A stretch of 64,000 nucleotides of DNA from Trinickia symbiotica (lineage in GTDB: Bacteria > Pseudomonadota > Gammaproteobacteria > Burkholderiales > Burkholderiaceae): the NCBI RefSeq assembly GCF_002934455.1, contig NZ_PTIR01000012.1:62001-126000 (forward strand). Direction: 5' to 3'. Positions 39,890 to 48,772 of the stretch are shown here, piece by piece; position 1 is the stretch's first letter, and each line of letters opens with the position of its first letter. Under the pieces are notes generated by a model. The model searched no databases and was not told the DNA's origin. It was given only the letters and a program-made list of their open reading frames with translations. The translations under genes and the position numbers were made by a program.

Positions 39890-40861
39890 TCATGACTCCC
39901 CAAGCGTCTTTTTCCAATCGGTCGGCCTGACTGTATCGAACTGCCTGCGCCCGACCGCTTGCTCGAAGTAACGAACGTACAGCAAGATGACGCTAAGACG
40001 GCGATCGCCGAAGACCAGCACACGAGCGAGCCTTCTGGCGAAGAGCGACGCCGCCCAAATCGGCGCGGGACCGCGATGCCGAAACACCATATGCACATAG
40101 TTGCGCAGTCCACATGCATACTTCCACTGCGTCGCCGCTGGCATGCGCCTGCTCGTGAACCACGCGCGCAAAGACCGGCGGCTCTCCGTCAAATCGCGGT
40201 TTTCACCGTCCTTGTGGGTCATGTGCGAGGCAGTCACGCAGCGCAGCTCGCCGATGCGGCTCAGACGAGCCGTGTATTCGACGTCGTCGTTCCAGAGAAA
40301 ATATTCCTGGGACGGAAAGCCGACCCGTCGAACCGCATCGTCTCGGATGCAGGCACCGACGAACGACATGTAGTCGGTCTTGAAGGAAGCGGCGGCATGG
40401 TGCTCAGCCGTCGGCGCGATCAGTCGCATTCGCTCGTCGAAGGTGCCCTGGTGCCAGAGCTGCGTGCGTCGATCGATGCCCCGCACTGAGCCGCACAGTG
40501 CGACAACGCCTGCCCGGGCGGCGTCGTCCGACACCATCAGTTTTTCGAGCGCATCGGGCATCGGCTCAGCGTCGTCGTCCATGAGCCAATACCAATCGAA
40601 GCCCTTCGCCGCCGCGGCGCGCAGACCCGTCGCAAACCCGCCGGCGCCGCCGATGTTGCTCTCCGTCAAAAAGACGACAACCCTGTCGTGCTTCGCTTCG
40701 ACGGCAGCCAGATATTCGCGTGAGCCGTCATTGCTGCCGTTGTCGACGACGAAAATGGCATCCAGTGGCCATGTTTGGGCGAGGAGCGCCTCGATGCATT
40801 CTTGCAGCAACGCTCGTCGATTGAACGAAACGACGATGGCTGCAACGCTGGCCGGTTTCAT
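39890..40861 (-). CDS. GT2 glycosyltransferase, probable galactofuranosyltransferase (GlfT2-like)
   Basis: A 323-residue family 2 transferase: N-terminal VAAIVVSFNRRALLQECIEA, nucleotide-binding VVDNGSNDGS, metal-binding WLMDDDAEP (about residues 92-100) and the acceptor-side FLWNDDVEY. The DDDAEP/WNDDVE combination is typical of GlfT2-like galactofuranosyltransferases. Its ATG overlaps the glf stop as ATGA, so the donor-making enzyme and the transferase are coupled; this context is the main support for galactofuranose as its sugar. Other GT2 rhamnosyltransferases look similar, so specificity is not certain. Confidence 0.8.
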   Translation of the reverse strand: MKPASVAAIVVSFNRRALLQECIEALLAQTWPLDAIFVVDNGSNDGSREYLAAVEAKHDRVVVFLTESNIGGAGGFATGLRAAAAKGFDWYWLMDDDAEPMPDALEKLMVSDDAARAGVVALCGSVRGIDRRTQLWHQGTFDERMRLIAPTAEHHAAASFKTDYMSFVGACIRDDAVRRVGFPSQEYFLWNDDVEYTARLSRIGELRCVTASHMTHKDGENRDLTESRRSLRAWFTSRRMPAATQWKYACGLRNYVHMVFRHRGPAPIWAASLFARRLARVLVFGDRRLSVILLYVRYFEQAVGRRQFDTVRPTDWKKTLGES

Positions 40862-41949
40862 AACGTCAGATCCTCCGCGGCTTTCAGCGCGGCGCCCACA
40901 ACCTGGTCCATATTGTAATAACGGTATTGCGCGAGTCTCCCCACGAACGTGACATCGGGCGTGGCCTCCGCGAGCTCGCTATAGCGCTTGAAAAGCGCCT
41001 CGTTCTCGGGCCGGGGAATGGGATAGTACGGCTCGCCCTCCGCCCGCGGATACTCCCTCACGATCGACGTGCCGCTATGGCGCTGACCGGTCAGATGCTT
41101 GAATTCCGTGATCCGCGTGTATTCGTGATCGTTGGGGTAGTTGACCGTCCCGGTCAGCTGGAATCGGCCTACGTTGCTCAGATGTTCGTGCTCAAACGCT
41201 AAGCTGCGGTAAGGAAGTTTGCCGAAGCGGAAATCGAAGTATGCATCGATGGGCCCCGTATAGACCGTATGCTGACGCTCGACGACCGACCTGATGGCGT
41301 GGAAATCCTCCGATAGTCGCAACTCGATGTTCGGGCTCGCGAGCATTCTCTCGAACATCGATGAGTAACCTTGGGCGGGCATGAACTGGAATGCATCGGT
41401 GAAGTAACGGTCGTCGTCGTTGGCGCGGGTCGGTATCCGTGCCGCCACTCCGGCCGATAGTTCGGACAAGTCGAGTCCCCACTGCTTTCGTGTGTAGCCG
41501 CGGAAGAATTTCTCGCACAGGTCTCGGCCGACGCTGCTCAGCACGACGTCTTCGCTCGTCGTGACGCGATCTCGCGGCTCTCTCACCGATTCGAGATACG
41601 CCGTCACGGCCTGCTCATCGAGATCGAGGTCGTATAGCTTGTTGATCGTTGTCCGGTTAATGGGGATCGGATAAAGCGTTCCGTCCACGCAAGCGAGCAC
41701 ACGATGCTCGTAGAAACGCCAGTCGGTGAAATTCGAAAGGTACTCGAAGATGCGCTTGCTGGAAGTATGGAAAATATGGGGCCCGTAAGGATGAATCATC
41801 ACGCCGTTTTTGTCGTGACAATCGAATGCATTTCCGCCGATATGGCTCCTTTTGTCGATGATGAGCACTCGCTTGCCCGCAGCGGCGAGACGCTCCGCGC
41901 AGACGGCGCCCGCAAAACCAGCGCCCACGATCAAGACGTCGTATTTCAT
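40858..41949 (-). CDS. glf: UDP-galactopyranose mutase
   Basis: FAD enzyme that converts UDP-galactopyranose to UDP-galactofuranose in the cytoplasm. The 363-residue protein opens with the FAD-binding VLIVGAGFAGAVCAERLA, followed by the family motifs DKRSHIGGNAFD, GPHIFHTSSK and GYTRKQWG, and ends with LAQYRYYNMDQVVG, all Glf landmarks. The start at 41949 follows AGGA. First gene of a two-gene operon with the GT2 transferase. Its product would feed a galactofuranose branch or backbone in the EPS. Confidence 0.95.
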   Translation of the reverse strand: MKYDVLIVGAGFAGAVCAERLAAAGKRVLIIDKRSHIGGNAFDCHDKNGVMIHPYGPHIFHTSSKRIFEYLSNFTDWRFYEHRVLACVDGTLYPIPINRTTINKLYDLDLDEQAVTAYLESVREPRDRVTTSEDVVLSSVGRDLCEKFFRGYTRKQWGLDLSELSAGVAARIPTRANDDDRYFTDAFQFMPAQGYSSMFERMLASPNIELRLSEDFHAIRSVVERQHTVYTGPIDAYFDFRFGKLPYRSLAFEHEHLSNVGRFQLTGTVNYPNDHEYTRITEFKHLTGQRHSGTSIVREYPRAEGEPYYPIPRPENEALFKRYSELAEATPDVTFVGRLAQYRYYNMDQVVGAALKAAEDLTL

Positions 41950-42229
41950 CTGCTTGCGTCCTATAAATGGAAAACGCGATCAGCGCGGCGCGCCAGTTTC
42001 GGCGCCACTGCTAGCGTAGTTCACCAGCGGCCATGATCAAAATTCGGCAAACGCGAGTCGCATAGTTTTGTTGCGTAACTAACGCAGCCGGCGGATGCGG
42101 GCAGGGTATTGGCGCTCCGCCGCAGGATTGCCGATGTAATCGCGGGGCGTATTCTTATGCCTGAGGCGTTTCGTTTTCGTTATAAGTAAGGCGAATTCGA
42201 AGCTCACCGGATTTTTCGTTCACCGACGG

Positions 42230-42690
42230 CTACAGCCAGACACTAAACCGTGTGCCCGTCTTTAGCACGTTGACCGTCAATCGCCATTGGTGTGCAACCG
42301 CGATCTCCCGGCATATCGCGAGGCCGAGGCCTGCCCCGTCGTATTGGGACTCCGGCGCTCGCCAGAATCGATCAAAGAGGAACGGCAGATGTTCGAGCCG
42401 GATGCCGGGCCCTTCGTCCTCGACCCGGATCGACGCCTGCTCGATCGTCAGTACGACCACGCCGCTCACCGGCGAAACGTTGATCGCGTTTTCGACGAGA
42501 TTCTTTAGGAGAACGAAGAGCGCGCTGCGATCCGCCCATACGTGCGGCTGCGTGTCGCTCGCTTCCACATGGAGTGTCACCTGCTTCGAATTGGCCTTGC
42601 CGTCCAAATAGTCGACGACTTCCCGCGCGACTTCGACGCTGCTTACCTGATCGAAGCAGTAGTTCTGTGCTTCGCATTCACGCTTCCCTC
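42230..42690 (-). pseudogene. histidine kinase remnant (ATPase domain only)
   Basis: Only the C-terminal catalytic domain of a sensor kinase remains: the frame reads QVSSVEVAREVVDYLDGKAN, then N-box LLKNLVENAINVSP, G1 VEDEGPGI, the F box region LFDRFWRAPES and G2 GAGLGLAIC. The sensor, membrane helices, HAMP and the HisKA domain with the phospho-accepting His are gone. Just after the response-regulator stop a new frame opens MRSTELLLRSG and then breaks, so the join between the old kinase start and this tail lies around 42655-42690. Without HisKA this fragment cannot act as a kinase. Confidence 0.8.
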
Positions 42691-43228
42691 AGCATGAAGC
42701 CGGCCCCGCGTATATTCGTGAGCCGCGTCGTTGCACCGATCGACGTCAGCTTTTTGCGAAGGCGGTGCACCGTCACTTCGAGTGCGTTCGGCGTCACCGC
42801 TTCGCCCAGGCCCCAGGCTGCGTGCTCGAGTATCGAGTGCCGCACGGTCCGGCCCGCCGCCTCTATGAGGCATAGCATGACTTGGAGTTCGGCGGGCGCG
42901 AGCAGGATTGTTCGGCCGTCACAGGTCATCGTGCGTTGCAGCGGGTCCACCGCGATGTCGGCGAACGATGCGATGAGCGTAGCAAGTACAGCGGGCCGGC
43001 GCATCAGCGTGCGCACGCGCGCAACGAGCTCGCTCATTTCGAACGGCTTGGTCACGTAGTCCTCCGCGCCGCTTTCAAGGCCGTCGATGCGGTCATGCAG
43101 CGCATCGCGCGCAGTCAGCATCAGGCAAGGTGTCATTCGTCCCGCCGCGCGCAAGGTCCGCAAAAACGCGAGACCGTCTCCATCCGGCAGGCAGCGGTCG
43201 ATGATGAGGCGAGGCGCTCGTGATCGAA
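42678..43228 (-). pseudogene. OmpR-family response regulator remnant, N-terminus deleted
   Basis: The receiver domain begins at RLIIDRCLPDGDGLAFLRTL (phosphoacceptor Asp present), continues through MLTARD and YVTKPFE (conserved Lys), and is followed by an intact winged-helix output domain (LLAPAELQVMLCLIEAAGRT to VTVHRLRKKLTSIGATTRLT, with RGAGFML). About 40 residues at the front, including the acidic pair that binds Mg2+, are missing. Upstream DNA in the same frame is mipA sequence read out of phase, so the deletion join lies near 43214-43228. Resembles QseB/PmrA-type regulators. Non-functional as a phospho-relay protein. Confidence 0.82.
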
Positions 43229-43576
43229 AAGCGCGAACTGCCCGCGCAGTGCGAGGCTGACGCCGCTCCAACTCCCGACCTTCAAATCGATCGTCGTGCC
43301 GAGTATGTGCACCCATTTATCGTCGAAGTAGAGTAGTGGAATGGGCGATACCTTGCTGCCATACCCCTTATACGGCGACTGCTCGATACCGACTCCCGCG
43401 CCAAGGCCCCAATGTGTCACATTCGTGGCGTTGTTCAAGATGGCCAAACCCGTACCGTCTGCTTCGGCCTGACCGGCGCCTTCGCCTTCAGCCCACGTCG
43501 GGGCCGACAATGACAGAAAGCAAACGAATAGCAACAACGACTGGCGTTCGCGGCCGGGCGATTTTTTCACGATCAT
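43214..43576 (-). pseudogene. MipA/OmpV family protein remnant (N-terminal part only)
   Basis: Starts normally with an AGGAAA ribosome site, a signal peptide (LLLFVCFLSLSAPTWA), and the first strands of a MipA/OmpV outer-membrane scaffold protein: WGLGAGVGIEQSPYKGYGSK, then PIPLLYFDDKWVHILG and DLKVGSWSGVSLALRGQFAL. After about 120 codons homology stops and the frame runs out of phase into the response-regulator sequence, ending at 43133. About half of a usual MipA (250 aa) is lost. Confidence 0.82.
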
Positions 43577-43789
43577 TTTCCTGGGAGGGCGGTGGACAAA
43601 GCGACGCAGAATTTAAAGCCGATCGACTTACCGCTCACTTACTGGCCAAAAAGTTTCCCAGCCGCCAGGCGGCGATCGGCGACGACAGGTGAGGTGGCGC
43701 GCACTCGGCCCAAGCGACGCGCACACTGTTCACGAACGATGTCCATCGACTACAGTGACGACTGGTATTTGCAAACCGGAGCAACGGCG

Positions 43790-44641
43790 ATGAATCGAGC
43801 AGATCAGAAAGCCCGTGCCGAAATCCGCATCGGAGTCGGCGGATGGACGTACGAACCTTGGCGCGGGCCGTTTTACCCGGAGGGTCTTGCGCAAAAGCGC
43901 GAGCTCGAATTCGCGAGCCGCAAGCTGACTTCGATCGAAATAAACGGCACCTTCTACGGCACGCAAAAGCCCGAGACGTTTGCGAAGTGGCACGACGAAA
44001 CGCCCGACGACTTCGTGTTTGCGGTCAAAGCGCCGCGCTTCACCACTCATCGGCGCGTGCTCGGCGAAGCCGGCGATTCGATCGAGCGCTTTCTCTCGAG
44101 CGGCGTAATGGAGCTCAAGAAGAAGCTTGGCCCGATCAATTGGCAGTTTGCCCCGACGAAGCAATTCGATGCCGAGGATTTCGAAGCATTCCTGCGATTG
44201 CTGCCCGATCGTGTCGACGGCCAGCCGGTTCGTCATGCCGTCGAAGTGCGGCATCCGACTTTTCGCAGCGCCGAGTTCGTCGCGCTGGCCCGCGAGCATG
44301 GCGTGGCCGTGGTGGTGGCGGGCGACAGCAAGTATCCGCAGATCGCCGACCTGACGGCGCCTTTCGTCTACGCGCGAATCATGGGCACACGAGAATCCGA
44401 GCGCTGCGGATACTCAGAGAGCGAGCTCGACGTTTGGGCCGACCATATCCGGCATTGGGCCTCCGGCAGCGCGCCGACGGGGCTCGAAACCGTCGCCGAA
44501 CCCAACGAAGGACATCGAGCGAAGAAGTCGGCACGGGATGTCTACCTTTACGTGATCAGCGGCTTCAAAGCACACAATCCGTTGGCGAGCATGGCGCTCA
44601 TCGAGCGCGTCGGCCGAACGGGTGCGAGCGGCAGTGCGTGA
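43790..44641 (+). CDS. DUF72 (YecE) family protein
   Basis: A 283-residue protein of the DUF72 family, a TIM-barrel of unknown activity. Landmarks: IRIGVGGWTYEPWRGPFYPE near the N-terminus, SIEINGTFYGTQ, FVFAVKAPRFTTH, and AVEVRHPTF in the middle. The start at 43790 follows GGAG at eight bases and gives the family N-terminus; starts at 43739 and 43592 would add non-family residues. No clear partner genes. Confidence 0.88.
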   Translation: MNRADQKARAEIRIGVGGWTYEPWRGPFYPEGLAQKRELEFASRKLTSIEINGTFYGTQKPETFAKWHDETPDDFVFAVKAPRFTTHRRVLGEAGDSIERFLSSGVMELKKKLGPINWQFAPTKQFDAEDFEAFLRLLPDRVDGQPVRHAVEVRHPTFRSAEFVALAREHGVAVVVAGDSKYPQIADLTAPFVYARIMGTRESERCGYSESELDVWADHIRHWASGSAPTGLETVAEPNEGHRAKKSARDVYLYVISGFKAHNPLASMALIERVGRTGASGSA

Positions 44642-44671
44642 GAAGCACGAATCAATAGGGCGCTCGCCTGC

Positions 44672-45571
44672 TCAACTCAGGTATTGTCCCGCGCGCTTCT
44701 TCAATACAGTGGTGAACTCGTCGAGCAAGCCGATCGAGAGCCGCCAGCTCTGCCAGTAAAGATCGATATCGAGGTGCCGGCCTGGCAGCAATTCCACGAG
44801 ATCGCCGGCCGCGAGCGGCGCGGCAATCGTCTGCGCCGGACACATCCCCCAGCCAAGACCCGTCATGCAGGCGCGCAAAAAACCGCTGACGTGCGGTACC
44901 CAGTTCACGGGCGGATCGACCTGCGCGCGCGTGATGCGGCGCATGAAGCGCGTCTGCAAAGCGTCCTTCGCGTTGAAGACGACACAAGGCGCGCGACGCA
45001 ACGCTTCGCGATTCACGCCGTCGGCGAAATACCGCTCGAAAAACGCCGGCGCACAGACGGCCAGATAGCGCATCGTGCCGAGCCGCGTCGAGCGGCAACC
45101 CTGTACCGGCTCTGCCTGCGTCGTCACGGCGCCTTGCACGCTGCCATCGCGAATGCGCTGCGCCGTGTAATCCTGATCGTCGATCACGATATCGAGCAAG
45201 ACCTGTCGCTCGACGCAGAACGCCGATGCCGCCTCGACGAACCAGCTGCCGACGCTGTCGTCGTTCACTGCCACACGCAGCGTCGGCCAGACGTCGGCGA
45301 GCGCGGCGCCGCCCGGCATCAGCGGCATGCGTCCCGTCAGCTCCGCCTCGAGCAAGCGGACACGCTCCGTATGGCGACACAGTAGCGCACCCGAAGCGGT
45401 GGCCACGCACGGCTGGCCCCGTTTCACGAGCACGCTGCCGATGCGCTCCTCGAGCAGCTTGACACGCTGCGAAATCGCGGAAGGCGTGACGTTGAGTTCG
45501 CTCGCGGCGCGATCGAACGAGCCATGTCGGACGACGGCGGCAAGCGCATCGAGCAGAGCGTAGTCGAACAT
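44672..45571 (-). CDS. LysR family regulator ArgP/LysG type
   Basis: A 299-residue LysR-type regulator of the ArgP (IciA)/LysG group, which activates basic amino-acid exporters in response to Lys or Arg. The HTH is MFDYALLDALAAVVRHGSFD to PSAISQRVKLLEERIGSVLV (residues 1-50); the ligand domain contains VAVNDDSVGSWFVEA, typical of the group. It is divergent from the LysE-family exporter gene with 110 bp between, the classical arrangement, so that exporter is its likely target. Confidence 0.92.
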   Translation of the reverse strand: MFDYALLDALAAVVRHGSFDRAASELNVTPSAISQRVKLLEERIGSVLVKRGQPCVATASGALLCRHTERVRLLEAELTGRMPLMPGGAALADVWPTLRVAVNDDSVGSWFVEAASAFCVERQVLLDIVIDDQDYTAQRIRDGSVQGAVTTQAEPVQGCRSTRLGTMRYLAVCAPAFFERYFADGVNREALRRAPCVVFNAKDALQTRFMRRITRAQVDPPVNWVPHVSGFLRACMTGLGWGMCPAQTIAAPLAAGDLVELLPGRHLDIDLYWQSWRLSIGLLDEFTTVLKKRAGQYLS

Positions 45572-45579
45572 TAGCGCTT

Positions 45580-45595
45580 CTTAATCTCGTTTAAG
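45580..45595. promoter_or_regulatory. LysR-type operator candidate in the argP-lysE gap
   Basis: CTTAATCTCGTTTAAG, with 5-bp arms (CTTAA/TTAAG) around a 6-base spacer, fits the T-N11-A pattern of LysR-family sites and lies in the divergent promoter region just 9 bp upstream of the regulator's start. Autoregulation is likely by analogy. Confidence 0.5.
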
Positions 45596-45681
45596 AAAAT
45601 TAGCTTCTCTAACTATCGTACGAGACGGCAGACTACGCGCATTCGCATCGCTCGTCCATCCTTACCGCATCGCTCGATCTC

Positions 45682-46317
45682 ATGAACTGGACTGCTTTCT
45701 CGCACGGCGCCGCCCTTTCGGCATCATTGATCGTCACCATCGGCGCGCAGAACGCTTTCGTGCTGCGCCAGGGCATCATGCGCTCGCATATCGGCAAAAT
45801 CGTGGCGATTTGCAGCCTCTCCGACTTCGTTCTGATCGCTGCCGGCGTCGGCGGCGCATCGGCGCTTGCCGCCCGCTATCCGAGGTTCGTCGAGTTCATC
45901 CTTTATGCGGGCCTCGCCTATCTCGCCTGGTTCGGGCTCTCGGCGTTGCGGCGCGCGTTGCGATCGGGGCATGCGGTCATGGACGTCGACGCATCGCAAA
46001 CGCGCGGCAACGCGGCTCTGGGGGGCGGCCAAACCGCGTGGTCCGTCGTGCTGATGACACTTGCGTTCACGTGGCTCAATCCGCACGTCTATGTCGACGT
46101 CGTCCTGCTGATCGGCACGGCGGGTGCGCGTGAGCCCGAGGGAGCGCGAAAATCGTTCGCGCTCGGGGCAATGGTGGTGAGTCCGATCTGGTTCGCCGGC
46201 CTCGGATACGGTGCGCAATTGCTCGCGCCATTGTTTCGCAAGGCGACGGCGTGGCGCCTGCTCGACGGCGCGATCGGCAGCATGGTGTTGCTCGTGGCGG
46301 CTGCACAATTGCGTTGA
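45682..46317 (+). CDS. LysE/ArgO family amino-acid exporter
   Basis: A 211-residue inner-membrane exporter with about six helices. N-terminal FSHGAALSASLIVTIGAQNA with the family's GAQN motif, and FTWLNPHVYVDVVLLIG in helix 4-5, as in LysE and ArgO. It would remove excess lysine or arginine. Divergent from its likely regulator at 44672-45571. Confidence 0.92.
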   Translation: MNWTAFSHGAALSASLIVTIGAQNAFVLRQGIMRSHIGKIVAICSLSDFVLIAAGVGGASALAARYPRFVEFILYAGLAYLAWFGLSALRRALRSGHAVMDVDASQTRGNAALGGGQTAWSVVLMTLAFTWLNPHVYVDVVLLIGTAGAREPEGARKSFALGAMVVSPIWFAGLGYGAQLLAPLFRKATAWRLLDGAIGSMVLLVAAAQLR

Positions 46318-46484
46318 CGATCGGCGGCCCGCTTCGATCGAGCGATCACCAGGCATCCGCCCCGAAAGCTTTCAACTAGCCTTCACTTGAATTCACTTGA
46401 AAACCGCATCCCGCGTGGTATATATGTGGCCGCGCAGCGACATGCATTGCGCAGACAGTCGTCTTTAATTCCGGGGGCGCGGTC

Positions 46485-46664
46485 ATGAAAATCGTGGGCT
46501 ATTGTGCGCTTTGGGCGGTCGCCCTTGCGCTACTGATCGCGATGTGCGCGATCTTGCGCGACAGCATCATCAGGCATGACATCAGTGTGCGGGGCCAGGC
46601 GCCCGACAGCGGCATTCGATCGACCATGACCGCCGCCGCGCCGAGCATTTCCACGAAGCAGTAA
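46485..46664 (+). CDS. 59-residue membrane protein, unknown function
   Basis: A short frame with an obvious N-terminal membrane helix: MKIVGYCALWAVALALLIAM followed by CAILRDSIIRHD and a Ser/Thr/Ala-rich tail. A GGGGG tract lies eight bases before the ATG, and the frame is free-standing between lysE and the leftward glycine-zipper gene. I recognise no family. Confidence 0.5.
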   Translation: MKIVGYCALWAVALALLIAMCAILRDSIIRHDISVRGQAPDSGIRSTMTAAAPSISTKQ

Positions 46665-46701
46665 GCAACTTCTTCTCGAATTGCGCCCCAGGCGCCGTCG
46701 C

Positions 46702-47343
46702 TCAAACCGCACCGACGATCGTATCGCCATCAACACGAACGCGTTGGCCAACGGCGAGATTGGGCTGCTGGTGATAGGTCATCGTGCGGACGGAGCCGTC
46801 TCCCATTCGCACGCTGACTTCGTAGTCCGTCTCGCTGCGCAAGTGTTGCTCGACCACGTTACCGGCAACGCCACCGCCCAATGCACCGATGATCGTCGCG
46901 GCGGTACGTCCGTTGCCGCGCCCGACCTGGTTGCCGAGCAGCCCGCCGGCTACGGCGCCTCCGACCGCGCCTAAACCCGTACCATGACCCTGCTGCGTGA
47001 CGGGCGTGATCGCCTCCACCGTTCCCACGTTGCGGTCGACCGCGGCCTGCTGCTGCCCCTCACCCGTATACCGCGGTTCGACGCGCGCAGGGCGAGTCGC
47101 GACGCGCGGACGAGTCGGCGCATGCGGCTCGACCTGGACGGCGCCTTGTTGGACCGGCAGAGCCACGGGTGCCGAAGCGGCCTGGGCAATAACCGCTTGA
47201 GCCGAAGGATTGTCGTTGCCGTGCGCTTTCGGCAGGATGCCGGTCATTGCGGCCACTGCAACGGCACTGGCGACGATGACGGCGCCGGCCGCCGTCGCCA
47301 CGAGAGGATGAATACGGTTGGATTGCTGCGTTGTCGTTTCCAT
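46702..47343 (-). CDS. glycine-zipper (2TM domain) envelope protein
   Basis: A 213-residue protein with an N-terminal membrane helix (LVATAAGAVIVASAVAVAAM), a Pro/Ala/Gln-rich periplasmic linker, then a glycine-zipper domain, GLGAVGGAVAGGLLGNQVG and IIGALGGGVAGNVVEQ, and a C-terminal small beta domain (YEVSVRMGDGSVRTMTYHQ, VGQRVRVDGDTI). This layout is that of the Rick_17kDa/SlyB-like surface-antigen family, often linked to envelope stress. The start at 47343 follows GGAG; a start eight codons upstream is possible. Confidence 0.85.
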   Translation of the reverse strand: METTTQQSNRIHPLVATAAGAVIVASAVAVAAMTGILPKAHGNDNPSAQAVIAQAASAPVALPVQQGAVQVEPHAPTRPRVATRPARVEPRYTGEGQQQAAVDRNVGTVEAITPVTQQGHGTGLGAVGGAVAGGLLGNQVGRGNGRTAATIIGALGGGVAGNVVEQHLRSETDYEVSVRMGDGSVRTMTYHQQPNLAVGQRVRVDGDTIVGAV

Positions 47344-47638
47344 TGCGATCTCCAAGCGGTGGTACATCTTTATCGTTGGATCGCAGTGTGCTTCAGCAAA
47401 GGATCGGAATCTTTATCGAGTTGTAACGCCGTGTGTTTTCCGCGTGGTGACGTCGACGATGTAATTCGCTCGATCTCTGTCGAAGGTCGGTCGTCAGTGC
47501 GACCGGCGCGTGATCGTCAACCGCGGCCAGCTCACTATATCCGGCGTTTCTCATCGCATCTTTTACCAGCAGTTACAAACGACGGCTTTGACGTTCCCGA
47601 CAGTTTTTATCGCAACGCTCGCGCGTCGTGTCATTCGA

Positions 47639-48502
47639 TTACGGTGGCGGAAGGCGATCTGCCACGAGACGGCTCAAATAGCGATAGTCGCGCAGCAAGG
47701 CTCGGTGCCCCTTGCCCCATGCCGACAGAAAGCGGAACAGATGCGGCCCCGACGACACCGCTTTTTTAGCCCCCCAGACGAAGCCGAGGAACTCATACGA
47801 GAGCGCGCGAAGCGGCCTCGGATTCGCGATCATCGCATCGAACAGGTTGACGTAGATGTGCGAGCTTTGATGCTCGACGCCGTAGCTCACGTGCTCATGA
47901 TCGTGTACCGCGCGTGCACCGGGCTCGAACAACAGCTTGACGCCGCTGCTGCGCCATAGCGCTCCCATGAAACGGTCATCGGATGTGCGGATACCCTCGT
48001 TCCAGGGTTTCGCGAGTGCAAGCTTGCGTGCGTAGATGAAAAACGCGCCGATCAGGAAATCGGGAGACTCGCCGGGACGCGCGGCCCGTCCATATCCGAT
48101 CGAACGCATGACGACCGGGCTGCTCCATGAGTCGCCCCACTGGACGCTTCCAGCAACGACGCGATGGCCCGAGGCAGCCTCGTAAGCCTCAAAAAGCCGT
48201 TGAATCGCATCGGGCTCGACACGGATATCGTCGTCGACATTGACGATGAGGTCGGTATCGGCGGAGCGCGCGCAGAAATTCCGCGCGGCGGCGACGTTCT
48301 TGCCATCGTGAAAGCGAAGTTTGACGAAGTCGTGTTGGCTGCAGACGTCGACAACTTTCGCTTGCAAATCTCGATCGGGAGTTGAATCGCAGACGACGAC
48401 GTCAAATGGCATCCGCGATCGTGCGACCGAGAGCGCCGCCAGACAGCGCTGCAACTTCTCAGGGCGATTGCGTGTGGGAATCACCACGCTGACGGTCGTC
48501 AT
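47639..48502 (-). CDS. GT2 glycosyltransferase, stand-alone
   Basis: A 287-residue family 2 transferase: VSVVIPTRNRPEKLQRCLAA at the N-terminus, the metal-binding VNVDDDIR near residue 90, and LALAKPWNEGIRTSDDRFMG on the acceptor side. A strong AGGAAGG ribosome site precedes the ATG. It lies 5.7 kb beyond the galactofuranose pair with unrelated genes between, so whether it acts on the same polysaccharide is uncertain. Confidence 0.85.
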   Translation of the reverse strand: MTTVSVVIPTRNRPEKLQRCLAALSVARSRMPFDVVVCDSTPDRDLQAKVVDVCSQHDFVKLRFHDGKNVAAARNFCARSADTDLIVNVDDDIRVEPDAIQRLFEAYEAASGHRVVAGSVQWGDSWSSPVVMRSIGYGRAARPGESPDFLIGAFFIYARKLALAKPWNEGIRTSDDRFMGALWRSSGVKLLFEPGARAVHDHEHVSYGVEHQSSHIYVNLFDAMIANPRPLRALSYEFLGFVWGAKKAVSSGPHLFRFLSAWGKGHRALLRDYRYLSRLVADRLPPP

Positions 48503-48717
48503 ACCTTCCTCCGCGGTCGTTGAATCGATTGCCCCAATACCCGCGTCACATTAACCGTTCAAAAAGCCACAAAAAATCCCAATCGGCGAACCTGCCCATC
48601 GCTAACCGAGCATGCGGCCAGCACGGGCAATGGCCACGGGTCCGATTTCGTGGGCGTGTTGTCCGCCTGTCTAACAATGAAGGCCAGTGTCAGCGTCTTT
48701 CGGTAATAGGAAAGGGG

Positions 48718-48737
48718 GTGTAGCTTTTAAGCTACAC
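48718..48737. promoter_or_regulatory. palindromic operator candidate of the antitoxin gene
   Basis: GTGTAGCTTTTAAGCTACAC has two perfect 9-bp arms (GTGTAGCTT/AAGCTACAC) separated by two bases. It lies 35 bp before the antitoxin-like gene, and a second, weaker repeat follows (CTGTC at 48737-48741, GACAG at 48753-48757). Antitoxins of this type usually bind such a site and repress their own promoter. Confidence 0.65.
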
Positions 48738-48772
48738 TGTCGTATGTTATCTGACAGAGAAGGAAGGCATCG

